Positions 1 through 8,993 of a stretch of DNA of 64,000 nucleotides are shown piece after piece; the first letter of the stretch is position 1, and each line of letters begins with the position of its first letter. Origin of the DNA: Myroides oncorhynchi. Lineage in GTDB: Bacteria; Bacteroidota; Bacteroidia; Flavobacteriales; Flavobacteriaceae. The DNA lies in assembly GCF_020905415.1 (NCBI RefSeq), contig NZ_JAJJMP010000001.1, positions 1,251,501 through 1,315,500 of the forward strand, in the 5' to 3' direction. The position numbers were made by a program, and so were the translations under genes. Below the pieces are notes generated by a model, which saw only the letters and a list, made by a program, of their open reading frames with translations, had not been told where the DNA came from and did no database searches.

Positions 1-754
1 ACATTTTGTTATACCATTACTTTTTTGATTTACTTCATTTTCTTTTTATAGATTTTTTACGTATAGGTTTTTTCGGAGGACTTTATCTTACGTCTTTAGT
101 TTTTTGGAAAAATAATAATCTTTTATAACGCTCTGAGATTTCCATATTTTTTTTTGAATGTGACTTAGTCCGTTTTATGGAAATTATAGCAAGGAAATTA
201 GTTTCTTTTAAAATGTATGTTTAAATGTTTTTATCTAATAATCGAAGTAGGCGATGTAGTTGTTCTATTTAGAAAAATGTTTTACACAAAATATTTTAAA
301 GGAATTGTAATGGGGTAAATAATAGTTCTCGATTTGTCTTTTTGTAGTTTAGTTCTTAGCTGTTGATCAAAGTATGTGTTCTGATTGTTGTATTTAAAAA
401 AATGTTGCACGTGGAATGTTTTAGGGAAGTAGTGAAGGGTAATCGAAATAATTATTTTTATAGTTTTCTCTTTTGTTAGTGTAAAGGGAAATGATTTATG
501 TAACTTTGGTTTTCTAAATTTATTAGGTTTCTTTACTATTGTAGATTTTTATTAAAACTTCGCGTCGTAGTTTTGATATTTGAATTTTACTTTATAGATG
601 CGTAGAATATTGAAAGCTCACGTGGTTGTATTGACTATGAGCATGTGTTTTGGTGCGTATTTAAGGGAGTTAAAGCTAATTCATTAACTATCTGAGTTTT
701 TAATTCGTAAGATTGATATTTTAAGGGCTTTTTAAGTCTATTTTTTATTTTTCC
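1..754. other. AT-rich noncoding stretch at left edge
   Basis: No plausible coding frame is visible on either strand. The stretch is very AT-rich and holds a degenerate parS-like site at 403-418 (TGTTGCACGTGGAATG, three differences from the common consensus) and another CACGTG core near 618. Clear DnaA boxes were not found by eye, so an origin is not claimed. Confidence 0.5.
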
Positions 755-757
755 GTG

Positions 758-765
758 TACCTTTG
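758..765 (+). promoter_or_regulatory. -7 promoter box of ybeY
   Basis: TACCTTTG matches the Bacteroidota -7 consensus TAnnTTTG. It lies 28 nt upstream of the ATG at 794. A GTG at 755 in the same frame would overlap this box, which argues against the longer protein. Confidence 0.75.
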
Positions 766-793
766 CAACAATTATTTTTTAATAGAGAAAAGA

Positions 794-1213
794 ATGATAT
801 TTTTTAACTATGAAACTGATTTTCAATTAGTTGATTTAACTAAATATGAAGATTGGATAGAAGAGATAGTAACTTCAGAAGGATTAATCCCTGGTGATAT
901 CAGTTATATATTTTGTGATGATGAGTACTTACATGAGATAAATGTAAAATATTTAGATCATGATACATTGACAGATATTATTAGTTTTGATTATTGTGAA
1001 GGTAAAATAGTTTCAGGAGATATTTTCTTGTCTGTAGAAAGAGTTCGTGAGAACGCCAAGGAATTTAATGTTGATTTTGATGTTGAATTAGTGAGAGTTA
1101 TGGCTCATGGTGTGTTACACTACTGTGGATATAAAGACAAATCACCAGAAGACGAGCGTTTAATGCGCAGTAAAGAAGAGGAGAAAATGGCTATGTTCCA
1201 CGTGGAACAATAG
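794..1213 (+). CDS. ybeY: endoribonuclease YbeY (rRNA maturation factor)
   Basis: Predicted single-strand endoribonuclease of the UPF0054 family, acting in 16S rRNA maturation and ribosome quality control in the cytoplasm. The 139-residue product carries the family zinc motif near the C-terminus as HGVLHYCGYKD: two histidines are present, while the third ligand position is Asp instead of the usual His, probably a lineage variant. The start at 794 is chosen because a longer GTG start at 755 would run through the promoter box. The final codons (MFHVEQ, stop) are written by a parS palindrome at 1194-1209. mnmG follows after 40 nt on the same strand. Confidence 0.9.
   Translation: MIFFNYETDFQLVDLTKYEDWIEEIVTSEGLIPGDISYIFCDDEYLHEINVKYLDHDTLTDIISFDYCEGKIVSGDIFLSVERVRENAKEFNVDFDVELVRVMAHGVLHYCGYKDKSPEDERLMRSKEEEKMAMFHVEQ
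1194..1209. other. parS-like centromere site 1
   Basis: TGTTCCACGTGGAACA is a perfect 16-bp palindrome, one base from the widely conserved ParB-binding consensus TGTTNCACGTGAAACA. It overlaps the last codons of ybeY, encoding FHVEQ. Two further good sites lie within 2 kb. Confidence 0.8.
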
Positions 1214-1237
1214 TATTTTCTAAGTAATTTAATTTAA

Positions 1238-1253
1238 TGTTTCACGTGGAACA
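1238..1253. other. parS-like centromere site 2, abutting the mnmG start codon
   Basis: TGTTTCACGTGGAACA has one difference from the ParB-binding consensus. It ends at 1253 and the mnmG ATG begins at 1254, so the site occupies the position of a ribosome binding site. Bound ParB could plausibly affect mnmG expression; that is inference. Confidence 0.8.
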
Positions 1254-3131
1254 ATGAGTATATTCGCTGATAAATATGATGTAATAGTAGTAGGAGGAGG
1301 GCACGCTGGTTCAGAAGCTGCTGCTGCTGCTGCAAATATGGGTTCTAAAACTTTATTGATAACAATGAGTTTGCAAAACATCGCCCAGATGTCTTGTAAT
1401 CCTGCAATGGGAGGAATCGCTAAGGGGCAAATCGTTAGAGAGATTGACGCTTTAGGGGGGTACTCTGGAATTGTCTCTGATAAAACAGCGATACAGTTTA
1501 AGATGCTTAACAAATCTAAAGGGCCTGCTATGTGGTCACCCCGTGTTCAGTCGGATCGTATGCGCTTCGCTGAGACATGGAGACTGATGCTAGAGGGAAC
1601 TCCTAATTTGGATTTTTACCAAGACATGGTACGCTCACTTATTATTAAAAATCATAAGATAGAAGGAGTAGTTACTAATCTGGGCTTAGAGATAAAAGCT
1701 GAAACGGTAATTCTAACTAATGGTACATTCTTAAATGGACTTATCCATATCGGTGAGAAACAATTCGGTGGAGGTAGAGCTGGAGAGAGTGCTGCTTATG
1801 GTATTACTGAAGACTTAGTGAAAGCTGGTTTTGTTTCAGGACGTATGAAGACAGGTACACCTCCGCGAGTAGATGGACGTTCTTTAGATTATAGTAAAAT
1901 GGAAGTTCAAGGTGGTGATGTTAACCCTTCTAAGTTCTCATATTTAGATATAACAAAACCATTAGTAGAGCAAAGAGATTGCTATATGACATATACTTCG
2001 CCTGAAGTGCATGACTTATTGCGTGAAGGATTTGATCGTTCACCGATGTTTACGGGTCGTATTAAAAGTATTGGACCACGTTATTGTCCATCGATAGAGG
2101 ATAAGATTAATCGCTTTGCTGATAAAGAAAGACACCAAATATTCGTTGAACCTGAAGGATGGAATACATGTGAAATTTATGTAAATGGGTTCTCTACATC
2201 GTTACCTGAGGAAGTTCAGTTTAAGGCTCTTCGTTCTGTAGCAGGATTTGAGAAAGCTAAAATATTTAGACCAGGTTATGCTATTGAGTATGATTATTTT
2301 CCACCTACACAGTTAAAGCATACATTAGAAACTAAATTGATAGATGGTTTATTCTTTGCTGGGCAGATTAATGGTACTACTGGATATGAAGAAGCTGCTG
2401 CGCAAGGATTAATGGCAGGTATGAATGCGCACTTAAAAGTACAGCAAAAAGGTGAATTAATTCTTAGAAGAGATGAGGCATATATAGGTGTTCTTATTGA
2501 TGATTTGATTACTAAAGGAACAGAAGAACCATATAGAATGTTTACTTCTCGTGCAGAATATCGTACACTTTTACGTCAAGATAACGCTGATTTTAGATTA
2601 ACACCTAAGTCGTTTGAACTAGGTTTAGCATCTGAAAAACGTATGAGAAGAATGGAGCATAAGCAAACTCAGGCTGAAAACTTCGTGCAATTCTTTAAAG
2701 AAACTAGTATTAAACCTGAAGAGGGAAACCCTATTTTAGAGGAGAAAGGATCGTCATTAATGCATCAAGCAGATAAGATGTTTAAGGTTTTTTCACGTCC
2801 TCAAATAGAGTTAGAAGATATCCTTAAATTCGAGAAAGTAAAGACGTATATCGAGGAAAACGATCTAGATCAAGAAATTCTAGAACAAGCTGAAGTACAA
2901 GTTAAGTACTCTGGATATATAGAGAAGGAGAAGAATAATGCAGATAAATTGACTAGGTTAGAGGATGTAAAAATACCTGAAAACTATGACTACGATAAGA
3001 TAGTATCACTATCATTTGAGTCTCGTGAGAAGTTTAAAAAGATTAGGCCTATTACTATTTCTCAGGCATCACGTATAAGTGGTGTAACTCCTACAGACAT
3101 ATCTATCTTGCTTATCCATATGGGTAGATAG
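1254..3131 (+). CDS. mnmG: tRNA uridine-5-carboxymethylaminomethyl modification enzyme MnmG (GidA)
   Basis: FAD-dependent enzyme that with MnmE installs the carboxymethylaminomethyl group on wobble uridine 34 of several tRNAs. The 625-residue length is normal. The N-terminus has the Rossmann dinucleotide motif VIVVGGGHAGSEAA (about residues 10-23), followed by the family blocks SCNPAMGGIAKG and GPRYCPSIEDK, and near residue 370 the FAD-contact region FFAGQINGTTGYEEAAAQG. The C-terminal helical domain that docks MnmE is complete to the stop. The start is set by the good N-terminus and the parS site ending one base upstream. gidA genes lie near the replication origin in many bacteria, which agrees with the parS cluster. 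Confidence 0.97.
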   Translation: MSIFADKYDVIVVGGGHAGSEAAAAAANMGSKTLLITMSLQNIAQMSCNPAMGGIAKGQIVREIDALGGYSGIVSDKTAIQFKMLNKSKGPAMWSPRVQSDRMRFAETWRLMLEGTPNLDFYQDMVRSLIIKNHKIEGVVTNLGLEIKAETVILTNGTFLNGLIHIGEKQFGGGRAGESAAYGITEDLVKAGFVSGRMKTGTPPRVDGRSLDYSKMEVQGGDVNPSKFSYLDITKPLVEQRDCYMTYTSPEVHDLLREGFDRSPMFTGRIKSIGPRYCPSIEDKINRFADKERHQIFVEPEGWNTCEIYVNGFSTSLPEEVQFKALRSVAGFEKAKIFRPGYAIEYDYFPPTQLKHTLETKLIDGLFFAGQINGTTGYEEAAAQGLMAGMNAHLKVQQKGELILRRDEAYIGVLIDDLITKGTEEPYRMFTSRAEYRTLLRQDNADFRLTPKSFELGLASEKRMRRMEHKQTQAENFVQFFKETSIKPEEGNPILEEKGSSLMHQADKMFKVFSRPQIELEDILKFEKVKTYIEENDLDQEILEQAEVQVKYSGYIEKEKNNADKLTRLEDVKIPENYDYDKIVSLSFESREKFKKIRPITISQASRISGVTPTDISILLIHMGR

Positions 3132-3156
3132 CAATATTTTATATAGATAAATTATT

Positions 3157-3194
3157 AAAATGCCTTTTGTTCCACGTGGAACAAAAGGCATTTT
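3157..3194. terminator. mnmG terminator hairpin containing parS-like site 3
   Basis: A perfect 38-bp palindrome with 19-bp arms (3157-3175 and 3176-3194) followed by a T run (3191-3196) has the form of an intrinsic terminator. Its core at 3168-3183 is TGTTCCACGTGGAACA, the same palindrome as parS site 1. One DNA segment thus appears to serve both as terminator and as a ParB site. Confidence 0.75.
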
Positions 3195-3196
3195 TT

Positions 3197-3687
3197 ATAC
3201 AATATACTTAGGTATTATTAATAGGTTAAAATGTTGTTTAGGCTACTGCTCTAAAGCTGTTTATCTATTAGAGTATTACTTTAGGTAATATATAAAAACC
3301 TTTAAATAGAGTGGATTATATTACTTATTTAAAGGTTAAATATAATAACAAGAAAGCTAGATATAATGTGTTATATTAATTCTATGTTGAATGTTTGAGT
3401 GATGTATAAAAAGCGTTTTGTGTATTCTGACTTTATTCTTTTAAGGAGGGTTTTCAATATTACTTGAAACCGAATTTACATAAGATGTTTTATTTATGAT
3501 TAAGATTAAATGAGGTAGAGGAGATGTATTTCGTTTTTATTATTATGTCTTTAAGAGTTGAAATTAAATGTAAGTACTTTTTTATTTCTAGAAAGGAAGG
3601 TTATGTTTATACCTTTTATTTACTTGCTGGAGTTATATTGTTTATCTTTTTTTTGATGTTTTAGAATCATAGGCAATTTATGTTGTT
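3197..3687. other. noncoding stretch
   Basis: About 490 AT-rich bases between the mnmG terminator and the next promoter. No ORF, repeat or convincing RNA fold was recognised. Confidence 0.4.
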
Positions 3688-3695
3688 TATATTTG
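3688..3695 (+). promoter_or_regulatory. -7 promoter box of the methyltransferase gene
   Basis: TATATTTG fits TAnnTTTG and lies 23 nt before the ATG at 3719. This supports that start over an in-frame ATG at 3680, which lies upstream of the box. Confidence 0.65.
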
Positions 3696-3718
3696 TGTGG
3701 CTTTTAAAAACTACATGG

Positions 3719-4567
3719 ATGGATATAAATGCAAATATTAAATATATCGAAGTAGAGGATTTCTCTGTATCGAAAGAAAAGTTCGAACTTTATTTTGATG
3801 AAACTTATCAGTTACTAAAAACTGAACCTGTTCCAGAATTAGATAAATTAGGTTTATACTATGAGAGTCCAGAATATATTTCGCATACAGATAGTAAAAA
3901 AACTTTCTTTGATAAAATATATCAGATAGTCAAATCAAAAGCGATACAAAATAAGTTTAAAATATTAGAAGATGTACATCCTGCTAAAGGATTACTCTTA
4001 GATATAGGCTGTGGTACTGCAGAATTTTTAGTTGAAGGAAATAATAGAGGATGGACTACTCTAGGATTAGAACCTAATCAAAATGCTCGTCAATTAGGAA
4101 TAGATAAAGGAGTAACTATGATTGATAGTTTAGATAATATTAGTGATCATTCTGTAGATGCTATTACAATGTGGCATGTATTAGAACATGTAGTTAATCT
4201 AGATGAACAAATAGAATCTCTTCAGCGAATTTTAAAAAAAGGAGGAACATTATTAATAGCTGTTCCTAATTATAATTCGTACGATGCTAAATATTATGGA
4301 AAACATTGGGCAGCGTTTGATGCACCTCGTCATCTTTGGCATTTTAGTCAGTCATCTATTCCTCTACTTTTTAATCCATATAATTTTGCACTTGTAGAAA
4401 CTTACCCAATGCTGTTCGACAGTTTTTATGTGTCGTTGTTATCTGAACAATATAAGACTGGTAAGAAAAATTGGTTTAAAGCATTTAGCATAGGATTAAA
4501 GTCAAATATAGAAGCTAGAAGTAATTTAGAATACTCTTCTTTGATTTATTACCTAAGAAAGGAATAA
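3719..4567 (+). CDS. class I SAM-dependent methyltransferase
   Basis: A 282-residue protein with a central Rossmann-type methyltransferase domain (Methyltransf_23-like). Motif I is LLLDIGCGTAEFL, the post-II acidic region is TLGLEPNQNARQLG, and WHVLEHV precedes the strand leading into LLIAVPNYNS. The N-terminal third is specific to the family. Substrate is not evident; relatives act on small molecules, lipids or sugars. No signal peptide is seen from the chosen start, and the hydrophobic MLFIFVWLL segment of a longer frame is considered untranslated. Monocistronic, with its own promoter box. Confidence 0.8.
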   Translation: MDINANIKYIEVEDFSVSKEKFELYFDETYQLLKTEPVPELDKLGLYYESPEYISHTDSKKTFFDKIYQIVKSKAIQNKFKILEDVHPAKGLLLDIGCGTAEFLVEGNNRGWTTLGLEPNQNARQLGIDKGVTMIDSLDNISDHSVDAITMWHVLEHVVNLDEQIESLQRILKKGGTLLIAVPNYNSYDAKYYGKHWAAFDAPRHLWHFSQSSIPLLFNPYNFALVETYPMLFDSFYVSLLSEQYKTGKKNWFKAFSIGLKSNIEARSNLEYSSLIYYLRKE

Positions 4568-4835
4568 GACGTATAGAATCTGATTGGTAGAAGATTTACA
4601 ACTATAATTAGTTATGTTTCTTATTTTAAAGCGATTTAAGATAGGGTTTAGTATAAAATTGAGTCAATGTATAGCTGTTTATAATTATTATCAGAATTAG
4701 TATTTAAAAAGAGTGTGTTTTGATTAGGTTTATCTATCTAAAATATGTTAAATGATAGTTTTTAATTATATGATAATTATTTTTAGGTAACTGTAAAAAG
4801 TTTATTACATTTACAACAGGTTTAAAAAAGCGAAA

Positions 4836-5426
4836 ATGAAAAAAACAATTTTAATGCTAGGTATAGCAGGATTATTATTTTCTTGTAATAATACGGCAAC
4901 TCCAACATCTGAATTCAAAACTGCTTACGTAGATTCTGCAAAATTGATGAAAGAGTATGATGAGATGAAAGATATGGAATCGAAGTACAAGATTCAATCT
5001 GAAGAAAAAGGAAAAAGCTTAGAAGCAGAAGTTGCACAGTTCCAAAGAGAGGTTCAAAACTTCCAAGCTAATGCTCGTCAAAAAGGTCAAGCTTGGGCTG
5101 AACAAACTGCTGCTGGTCTTCAAAAGAAAGAACAAGAATTACAATTTAAGCAACAAACTCTTATGCAATCTTTACAAAAAGAAAGTGGTGAGGAAATGGA
5201 AGCTGTTGTGAAAAAAGTAAAAGAGCACATCGCTGAATATGCTAAGAAAAATAAGTTAGACTATGTGTTTAATACAGAGGATGCTTCTACTGTAATTTAC
5301 AGTAAAGAAGGTAATGACATCACTGATGCAATGGTAAAAGAATTAAATGCTAAGTATAAAGGTAGTGCAACTCCTGCTAAATTAGAGGAGACTAAACCTG
5401 CTGCTGCAACTGAAGATAAGAAGTAA
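4836..5426 (+). CDS. OmpH/Skp-family periplasmic chaperone-like lipoprotein
   Basis: A 196-residue protein starting with a lipoprotein signal peptide (MKKTILMLGIAGLLFSC, lipobox cysteine at 17). It is followed by the OmpH/Skp pattern: a short strand (TAYVDSAKLMKEYDEM), a long Lys/Glu/Gln-rich coiled coil (about residues 45-135) and a C-terminal strand pair (LDYVFNTEDASTVIYSKEGNDITDAMVKELNAKY). Skp proteins hold unfolded outer-membrane proteins in the periplasm. A lipid-anchored version is likely here. A terminator follows at 5450. A weaker promoter box TACATTTA lies at 4806-4813. Confidence 0.85.
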   Translation: MKKTILMLGIAGLLFSCNNTATPTSEFKTAYVDSAKLMKEYDEMKDMESKYKIQSEEKGKSLEAEVAQFQREVQNFQANARQKGQAWAEQTAAGLQKKEQELQFKQQTLMQSLQKESGEEMEAVVKKVKEHIAEYAKKNKLDYVFNTEDASTVIYSKEGNDITDAMVKELNAKYKGSATPAKLEETKPAAATEDKK

Positions 5427-5449
5427 TTTGTTTGAATTGCTTTATAAAA

Positions 5450-5476
5450 GGCCTCTGTTTTTACAGGGGCTTTTTT
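5450..5476 (+). terminator. intrinsic terminator of the OmpH-like gene
   Basis: GGCCTCTGT, a short T loop and ACAGGGGC form a stem with one G-U pair, followed by six T. Confidence 0.7.
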
Positions 5477-5520
5477 AGTTTAGAACAACTTAATTATCGT
5501 ATTTTGTAAAAAAAATAGGA

Positions 5521-7800
5521 ATGAATAATTTTTCAGCAGAAGCGGAGTATGTACTTAAGTTTATTAATGAGACGAACAGGTCAATTTTCTTAACTGGTAA
5601 AGCGGGTACTGGTAAAACTACACTGTTAAAAGAGATCATAAACACGACCCATAAAAATGCAGTGATTGTTGCTCCTACTGGGATAGCTGCTCTTAATGCT
5701 GGTGGTGTGACGATACATTCATTCTTCCATTTACCTTTTGCGGCTTTTGTACCAGATACAAAGAATCCGCCTATATTCACTGATACGATTAAGTTTGAGA
5801 ATAGGGTGTCTCTAAGACGCCATATGTTGATGAATAATGCCCGTAAATCATTGTTTATTAGTATGGAGCTACTCGTGATAGATGAAGTGAGTATGCTACG
5901 TGCTGATGTTCTTGATGCCATGAATTTTATGCTTCAGACCGTTCGAAAAAGCCAACAGCCTTTTGGAGGAGTACAAGTTCTATTTATTGGAGATTTATTA
6001 CAGTTACCGCCAGTGGTTAAGAATCAAGAATGGGATGTTCTTAAACGCTATTACGATGGTGTATTTTTCTTTCATTCTGAAGTAGTACGTCAGTATCCTC
6101 CACTGTATATAGAACTTGAAAAAGTATATAGACAGTCTGATCAAATATTTATTAATCTACTTAATAATTTGCGTAATAATAACGTATCTAGAGAAGATGT
6201 AGCACTACTAAATCAATATACGAACCCAAATTTTAATATAAAAGATAATCCAGGGTATATCACTCTAAGTACACATAATGCTAAGGCAGACCAGATTAAT
6301 ACAGATGCTCTAAAGGGACTGACTACTAAGGAGTATAGCTTTATGTCAGAAGTGGTGGGAGATTTTCCTGAGAAAATATATCCTATTGAAGCGAAGTTAT
6401 CGTTAAAGGTAGGAGCACAGGTTATCTTTATAAAAAATGATCTTTCAGCAGAGAAGCGTTATTATAATGGGAAGATGGGTATAGTGAAGACCTTAACGAA
6501 GCATGAGATATTTGTAGAGTTTGAAAATAAGGAAGTTATCGAAGTAGAGCGCTACGAGTGGCAGAATGTAAAATTTACGGTTGACCCTAATACTAAAGAA
6601 ATTGTAGAGGAAGTTATGGGTACATTTAGTCACTATCCTCTTAAGCTAGCATGGGCTATCACAGTGCATAAAAGTCAAGGTTTAACGTTCGATAAGGCTA
6701 TACTAGATGTATCTAAAGTGTTCTTACCTGGGCAGGCTTATGTAGCTTTATCTAGACTTCGTTCATTAGAAGGACTGGTTTTATTATCACCTATTCAGAT
6801 GAATGGACTAGTTAATGATGGCGATGTCATGAGTTATGCACAGAATAAAGCAGGTGTTGAAGAACTTAATTTACAACTTCGCCTAGAGACGAAGAACTTC
6901 TTAGGTAAGTTTTTAATTGAGACCTATTCGTGGTTTAACCTAAGTACGCAGTGGCATTCACACTTACATAGTTATAATACAGAGACAGAACGCAGTAAGA
7001 AGAACAGTTTTAGAAATTGGGCTCAGAAGATGAATAATTCTTTAGATGAGATGGTAATACACTCTGAGAAGTTTGTTAATCAGTTGAGAGCGTTGTTTGC
7101 TGAAGAGCCATTTAGATTTGAATATACGAAGGAACGTGTGCTTAAAGCATATGATTACTTCTTTCCGCGTATGGATCACATGGTGTTTGAGTTGCTATTT
7201 ACTATTGCTCAGGTTAAGACGGCTAAGAAATCAAAAGCGCTCTATGATGAGTTAGTACCTTTAGAAGAAACTTTATTAAAGACAGTTATCCAGATGAAGA
7301 AAGCTTCTATAGTGCTTAAACTTATAGAGGAAGATAAGAAGATATGCAAGGAGAATCTGCGTTCACTAGAGATTAGTGAATATAAGATAAATCACTTGGT
7401 TAATATTGCTAATCTGATTAGAAGCACTAAGCTAGGAGTAGAAGAGGAGCAAGATATAGAAATCTATTCATCTACACCTAAGAATGGTGTGAAAGAGAAA
7501 AAGAAATCTACCTTTGTAACTACTTTAGAGATGTGGAAAGAGAATCCTAATATAGAGGATATCGCATTGACTAGAAAGCTTACGACAACGACTATCTATT
7601 CTCATTTAGGTAAGTTGATAATGGATGGTCATATAGAGCTAAAAGAAGTATTACCAGAAGCTCGTATTAAAGAGTTAGAGCAACTTTTTATTAGTAATGA
7701 AGGGAAACCTTTATCAGAAATAAAAGCGAGTACAGAAGAGCAGTTTTCATGGGAAGAACTTAAACTCTATCAACGAGCTATTTCAGAGAAAAAAGAATAA
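5521..7800 (+). CDS. Pif1/RecD-like ATP-dependent DNA helicase with C-terminal helix-turn-helix
   Basis: A 759-residue superfamily 1 helicase. Walker A is GKAGTGKTT (residues 26-34), Walker B is LLVIDEVSML (near 120), with IGDLLQLPPV as motif III. The later motifs are TVHKSQGLTFDKAILD and AYVALSRLRSLEGLVLL, as in Pif1/RecD/TraA helicases. The region after about 450 is not helicase core, and the last 100 residues contain a helix-turn-helix segment (TTLEMWKENPNIEDIALTRK onward) like the HTH_40 domain at the end of some RecQ helicases. Probably acts in replication fork or recombination maintenance; the exact role is unknown. It ends in a bidirectional terminator shared with holB. Confidence 0.85.
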   Translation: MNNFSAEAEYVLKFINETNRSIFLTGKAGTGKTTLLKEIINTTHKNAVIVAPTGIAALNAGGVTIHSFFHLPFAAFVPDTKNPPIFTDTIKFENRVSLRRHMLMNNARKSLFISMELLVIDEVSMLRADVLDAMNFMLQTVRKSQQPFGGVQVLFIGDLLQLPPVVKNQEWDVLKRYYDGVFFFHSEVVRQYPPLYIELEKVYRQSDQIFINLLNNLRNNNVSREDVALLNQYTNPNFNIKDNPGYITLSTHNAKADQINTDALKGLTTKEYSFMSEVVGDFPEKIYPIEAKLSLKVGAQVIFIKNDLSAEKRYYNGKMGIVKTLTKHEIFVEFENKEVIEVERYEWQNVKFTVDPNTKEIVEEVMGTFSHYPLKLAWAITVHKSQGLTFDKAILDVSKVFLPGQAYVALSRLRSLEGLVLLSPIQMNGLVNDGDVMSYAQNKAGVEELNLQLRLETKNFLGKFLIETYSWFNLSTQWHSHLHSYNTETERSKKNSFRNWAQKMNNSLDEMVIHSEKFVNQLRALFAEEPFRFEYTKERVLKAYDYFFPRMDHMVFELLFTIAQVKTAKKSKALYDELVPLEETLLKTVIQMKKASIVLKLIEEDKKICKENLRSLEISEYKINHLVNIANLIRSTKLGVEEEQDIEIYSSTPKNGVKEKKKSTFVTTLEMWKENPNIEDIALTRKLTTTTIYSHLGKLIMDGHIELKEVLPEARIKELEQLFISNEGKPLSEIKASTEEQFSWEELKLYQRAISEKKE

Positions 7801-7803
7801 AAT

Positions 7804-7838
7804 AAAAGGCTGTCATGTATGCTTATGGACAGCCTTTT
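7804..7838. terminator. bidirectional terminator between convergent genes
   Basis: AAAAGGCTGTC (7804-7814) pairs with GACAGCCTTTT (7828-7838). It has flanking A and T runs and sits between a plus-strand gene and the end of holB. Confidence 0.8.
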
Positions 7839-7840
7839 GT

Positions 7841-8989
7841 TTATTTTTTATGTATCAACCTTGTCAGTTTTATAGACAAGTCTGTAAATATCATTTTAGC
7901 GTTCCCATTTCGTTCAATATGGTATATAGCATCACCTAGTTCTTTATATATTTCGGTTATATTTCCTCCGTTTACGAATGGGGCAAAGTTTTCTAGTTTA
8001 AATTTATCTACTGTCGTTTTATAGTAGACTAGTTCTGGAGCTTGATAATTAAGTAACAATGCCTGTCTGAATAGCTCTATACAGAATTCTAGGAACTGCT
8101 TTTGTTGTTCTCTACCTAAAGCGGCTAACTCTTCACTCCATTCTATTAGTTCTTGTATGACAGCCGCATTTCCCTTAGCTCTAAAGGCTGCTCTCACCCA
8201 CTGTACGAACCACTTTTCGAATGGTAAAGCGTTCGCTTTGTTATTCAGTAAACTAAGTGCTTTATTATAGCTGCCTTGAGCCTGATTAGCAATAATCGTT
8301 GCTTCTTGAGGGTCGCATTGTTCACGTTGGATTAGCGCTTCTTGTATTTCACTTGTATTTAATGGAGCAAACTTAAGCACCTGACATCTTGATAAGATCG
8401 TCTGTAAGATGTTCTTTTCATTCTCTGCTATCAGTATAAATACTGTCTTAGCAGGAGGTTCTTCTAATAACTTTAATAATTTATTAGAAGCCTCTGTATT
8501 TAGCTTATCTGCCATCCAGATGACCATAATCTTATAACCACCTTCATAAGACTTAAGAGATAGCTTTTTAAGTACTTCACTAGCTTCATCCACTCCTATT
8601 TGACCTTGTTTATTCTGAATGTCAATGTGAGAATACCAATCGAAAAGATTACCGTATTTATTGGTCTTAAGAAAGGCACGCCATTGATCAGAAAACAAAT
8701 CACTAGTAGCATTTTTCTTTACAGCTTCAGTATTTGCTACTGGATATACAAAGTGTAAATCAGGATGAGCTAGATTATTAAACTTGATATTACAAGCTTC
8801 ATTTCCACCATTGTTTTCATTGCCTACATTCTTACATAACAAGTATTGAGCGTAAGCGATCGCCATCGGAAGTGTACCTGTACCTTCACCACCAATAAAT
8901 AACTGAGCATGTGGTACTCTACCAGATGCTGCTGATTGTATTAAGTGATTTTTTAGGAAGGATTGACCTATGATATCTGAAAATTGCAT
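7841..8989 (-). CDS. holB: DNA polymerase III delta-prime subunit
   Basis: A 382-residue AAA+ clamp-loader protein. The N-terminus (FSDIIGQSFLKNHLIQSAAS, then VPHAQLFIGGEGTGTLPMA) matches delta-prime/DnaX-like ATPases, but the P-loop reads GGEGTGTLP and lacks the usual GKT/S. Delta-prime is commonly ATPase-inactive, so this fits the stator subunit rather than DnaX. Later marks are MADKLNTEASNKLLKLLEEPP and TILSRCQVLKFAPL (SRC motif). The start ATG is only 4 nt from a -7 box, implying an almost leaderless mRNA. Confidence 0.88.
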   Translation of the reverse strand: MQFSDIIGQSFLKNHLIQSAASGRVPHAQLFIGGEGTGTLPMAIAYAQYLLCKNVGNENNGGNEACNIKFNNLAHPDLHFVYPVANTEAVKKNATSDLFSDQWRAFLKTNKYGNLFDWYSHIDIQNKQGQIGVDEASEVLKKLSLKSYEGGYKIMVIWMADKLNTEASNKLLKLLEEPPAKTVFILIAENEKNILQTILSRCQVLKFAPLNTSEIQEALIQREQCDPQEATIIANQAQGSYNKALSLLNNKANALPFEKWFVQWVRAAFRAKGNAAVIQELIEWSEELAALGREQQKQFLEFCIELFRQALLLNYQAPELVYYKTTVDKFKLENFAPFVNGGNITEIYKELGDAIYHIERNGNAKMIFTDLSIKLTRLIHKK

Positions 8990-8993
8990 AAGG

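Noticed and set aside
1..754. Replication origin
   Set aside because: parS sites suggest proximity, but no DnaA box cluster or dnaA gene was seen in the window.
3680..3718. N-terminal extension of the methyltransferase
   Set aside because: It overlaps the TATATTTG promoter box and adds an unusual hydrophobic stretch.
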